A program made the translations under genes and the position numbers. Positions 62,406-64,000 of a stretch of DNA of 64,000 nt are shown piece by piece. Position 1 is the first letter of the stretch; every line of letters begins with the position of its first letter. This DNA comes from Planctomycetota bacterium. GTDB taxonomy: Bacteria > Planctomycetota > Phycisphaerae > Tepidisphaerales > Tepidisphaeraceae. The notes below the pieces were generated by a model. The model was not told where the DNA came from. It saw only the letters and a list, made by a program, of their open reading frames with translations, and did not search any database. The DNA lies in assembly GCA_039182125.1 (NCBI GenBank), contig JBCDCH010000005.1, positions 38,135 through 102,134 on the forward strand, given 5' to 3'.

Positions 62406-62978
62406 ATGCGCCACAACCGCAAAGGCCGTCAACTCAGCCGCGACACCGAGCACCGCGTCGCAATGCGTCGTAACCAGGCCCAGTCCCTGTTCGAGCACGG
62501 CAGCATCAAGACCACGCTCCCCAAGGCCAAGGAACTGCGAGGCTTCGTCGATAAGCTCATTTCCCTGGCCAAGAAGGGTGATCTGCACAGTCGCCGCCGG
62601 GTGATCTCGCTCATGCAGGATCGTCGGCTCGTCGACGAGAACCAGGAATTCACCGGCCAGACCGTCGTGCAGAAGCTGTTCAACGACGTTGCTCCGAAGT
62701 TTTCCGACCGCAACGGCGGTTACACCCGCATCGTCCGCTTGGGAACCTACCGCATCGGCGATGCCGGCGACTGGGTGATGATCTCGCTGGTCGACGACGA
62801 GCTGGGCGGCACCGAGAAGCCGACCGGCACCGTCAGGAAGTCCGCGGGCCATCGCAAGGCCCGCAACGAGCGTCGCTTCCAGTTCGCCAAGACCCGCGGC
62901 GGCAAAGCCCCGCAACGCCAGACCGTGCCCGCCGGGCCGGAAGCCGCCGAAGAAGAAGCCGCAACCGAAGAGGCGTAA
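62406..62978 (+). CDS. rplQ: 50S ribosomal protein L17
   Basis: 190 residues (E. coli 127). RHNRKGRQLSRDTEHRVAMRRNQAQSLFEHGSIKTTLPKAKELR (in parts) and YTRIVRLGTYRIGDAGDWVMISLVD are conserved. The C-terminal ~60 residues are an extra basic then acidic tail. Last gene of the alpha operon, followed by a strong terminator. Confidence 0.96.
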   Translation: MRHNRKGRQLSRDTEHRVAMRRNQAQSLFEHGSIKTTLPKAKELRGFVDKLISLAKKGDLHSRRRVISLMQDRRLVDENQEFTGQTVVQKLFNDVAPKFSDRNGGYTRIVRLGTYRIGDAGDWVMISLVDDELGGTEKPTGTVRKSAGHRKARNERRFQFAKTRGGKAPQRQTVPAGPEAAEEEAATEEA

Positions 62979-63006
62979 GTCCGGCGACATAGCCCCCAAA
63001 AGTGAG

Positions 63007-63045
63007 CGGCGATGAGGCCCGGAAGCGGGCTTCATCGCCGTTTTT
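63007..63045 (+). terminator. Intrinsic terminator of the ribosomal superoperon
   Basis: Stem CGGCGATGAGGCCCG / CGGGCTTCATCGCCG (one G-U pair), 4-nt loop, TTTTT. It lies 28 nt after the rplQ stop, an ideal position and shape. Confidence 0.92.
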
Positions 63046-63240
63046 CAATGTTTGAGCCGGATTTACGTGCTATGCTGCGTTTAATCTCTGAGCGAGTTGT
63101 GCAACTTCGGGGCCAGCGAGACCTACCGCTAATAGCACATGCAGCCGACCTGTTGGTCGGATAATAATTGCCTCCGCGTCACTGTTGGCGTAAACCTTGC
63201 TTCCCAGCTGCTCACGCCGCGCAATAGTTGAGCGAACCCC

Positions 63241-64000
63241 ATGTCTGTTCTCTGGTACGAACTCACCAATGATCTCACCGTCGGCAGCGCGCTGCTGTTG
63301 GCGATTTACGTCGTCACCTTGTGCGTCATTGCCGCTTATGGGGCACACCGGTACGCGCTGACCTGGCTCTACTGGAAGCACCGCGACGTTCGCCACACCC
63401 CGGCCGAGCCGTTTACGCAGTTGCCGCGGATGACCGTGCAACTGCCGATGTTCAATGAGGGGCTGGTCAGCGAGCGGGTCATCGACGCCGCGTGCAACCT
63501 CGACTACCCGCGTGAGTTACTCGAGGTCCAGGTGCTCGACGACAGCACCGACGGTTCCGAACAGATCAGCCAGGCCGCCGTGGACCGTTGGAAAGCCCAG
63601 GGCGTTGACATCAGTCTCCTGCATCGCACCGACCGGACTGGCTACAAAGCCGGCGCGCTCGCCGAGGGCATGAAGACCGCCACCGGCGAGTTCATCGCGA
63701 TCTTCGATGCCGACTTCGTCCCCAAGCCCGATCTGCTCCGCAACGTCGTCGACCATTTCAGCGACGACAAGATCGGCATGGTGCAGGTCCGCTGGGATCA
63801 CCTCAATCGCGACGCGTCGATGCTGACCAAGTCGCAGGCCATCTTCCTCGACGGCCACTTCGTCATCGAGCACACCGCCCGCAACCGCAGCGGCGCGTGG
63901 ATGCACTTCAACGGCACGGCCGGCGTCTGGCGGAAGGCCTGCATCGACGACGCCGGCGGCTGGCAGCACGACACGCTCACCGAAGACATGGACCTCAGCT
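63241..64000 (+). CDS. Family 2 glycosyltransferase, N-terminal part (partial)
   Basis: The frame is open from the ATG at 63241 to the window end (253 complete codons). One membrane helix (~18-38: LLLAIYVVTLCVIAAYG) precedes a processive GT2 domain: TVQLPMFNEG, VLDDSTDGS, IFDADFVP and the acid box HDTLTEDMDLS. The layout is that of cellulose/glucan synthase-like enzymes; the sugar is unknown. The 195 nt before it have CCGACC-TGTT-GGTCGG hairpin at 63145-63160, otherwise nothing clear. Confidence 0.9.
   Translation, partial: MSVLWYELTNDLTVGSALLLAIYVVTLCVIAAYGAHRYALTWLYWKHRDVRHTPAEPFTQLPRMTVQLPMFNEGLVSERVIDAACNLDYPRELLEVQVLDDSTDGSEQISQAAVDRWKAQGVDISLLHRTDRTGYKAGALAEGMKTATGEFIAIFDADFVPKPDLLRNVVDHFSDDKIGMVQVRWDHLNRDASMLTKSQAIFLDGHFVIEHTARNRSGAWMHFNGTAGVWRKACIDDAGGWQHDTLTEDMDLS

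Noticed and set aside
63047..63076. TATGCT with TTGAGC as a promoter for the glycosyltransferase
   Set aside because: The spacing is only 13 nt, outside the usable range, so no promoter is claimed.

Overview
The window is about 64 kb of GC-rich DNA that reads as a planctomycete chromosome, most likely class Phycisphaerae. I base this on the gene types, not on any search. The supporting signs are a small basic protein typical of the PVC superphylum (33763-33972), PEP-CTERM surface proteins, prepilin-like proteins with an H-X(n)-DG motif, PA14 and DUF1080 domains, a surface protein with an LE-x-RRLLA N-terminal motif, and an almost complete set of late peptidoglycan genes. No rRNA, tRNA, CRISPR array or complete insertion sequence was seen.

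Region 1 (1-9.3 kb) is the end of a cell-wall/division cluster, mostly on the minus strand: ftsW, murG, an RTX-like surface protein, an MFS transporter, murC, murB and ddl, with a SUI1-type factor and the tail of a SpoIID-like protein on the plus strand. Region 2 (9.3-18.2 kb) is mixed: a PA14/beta-propeller/DUF1080 enzyme, a possible Mpv17-like membrane protein, a DUF1579 protein, moeA, a FixJ-type regulator, a flagellin/FlgL-like protein with a PA14 domain in its middle, and an ArsR regulator. Region 3 (18.2-28.9 kb) holds a minus-strand set (zinc ribbon, C39-like peptidase, agmatine deiminase, arginine decarboxylase), three tandem prepilin-like paralogues of which one carries an in-frame stop, DUF502 and RCK-C membrane proteins, a STAS protein with a GspE/PilB-type ATPase, and a PII protein. 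Region 4 (29-39 kb) has a chain of TPR-like membrane or exported proteins, the PVC small basic protein, an aminotransferase, a HEAT-like protein, a PEP-CTERM metalloprotease and an agarase-like glycoside hydrolase. Region 5 (39.3-46.9 kb) has fusA, a large PEP-CTERM adhesin, and an unusual fusion of an HlyD-type adaptor to an alpha/alpha-toroid domain, coupled to a GtrA protein.

Region 6 (47.1-63.0 kb) is the S10-spc-alpha ribosomal superoperon from rpsJ to rplQ. It lacks rpmD, adk, infA and rpsD at their usual places, and a SUKH-like (SMI1/KNR4) gene sits between rpsK and rpoA. A strong terminator follows rplQ, and then a glycosyltransferase runs off the end.

A theme of the window is a set of long imperfect inverted repeats in the gaps. 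Several overlap the stop codon of the neighbouring gene, and one, between secY and map, has perfect 26-nt arms.
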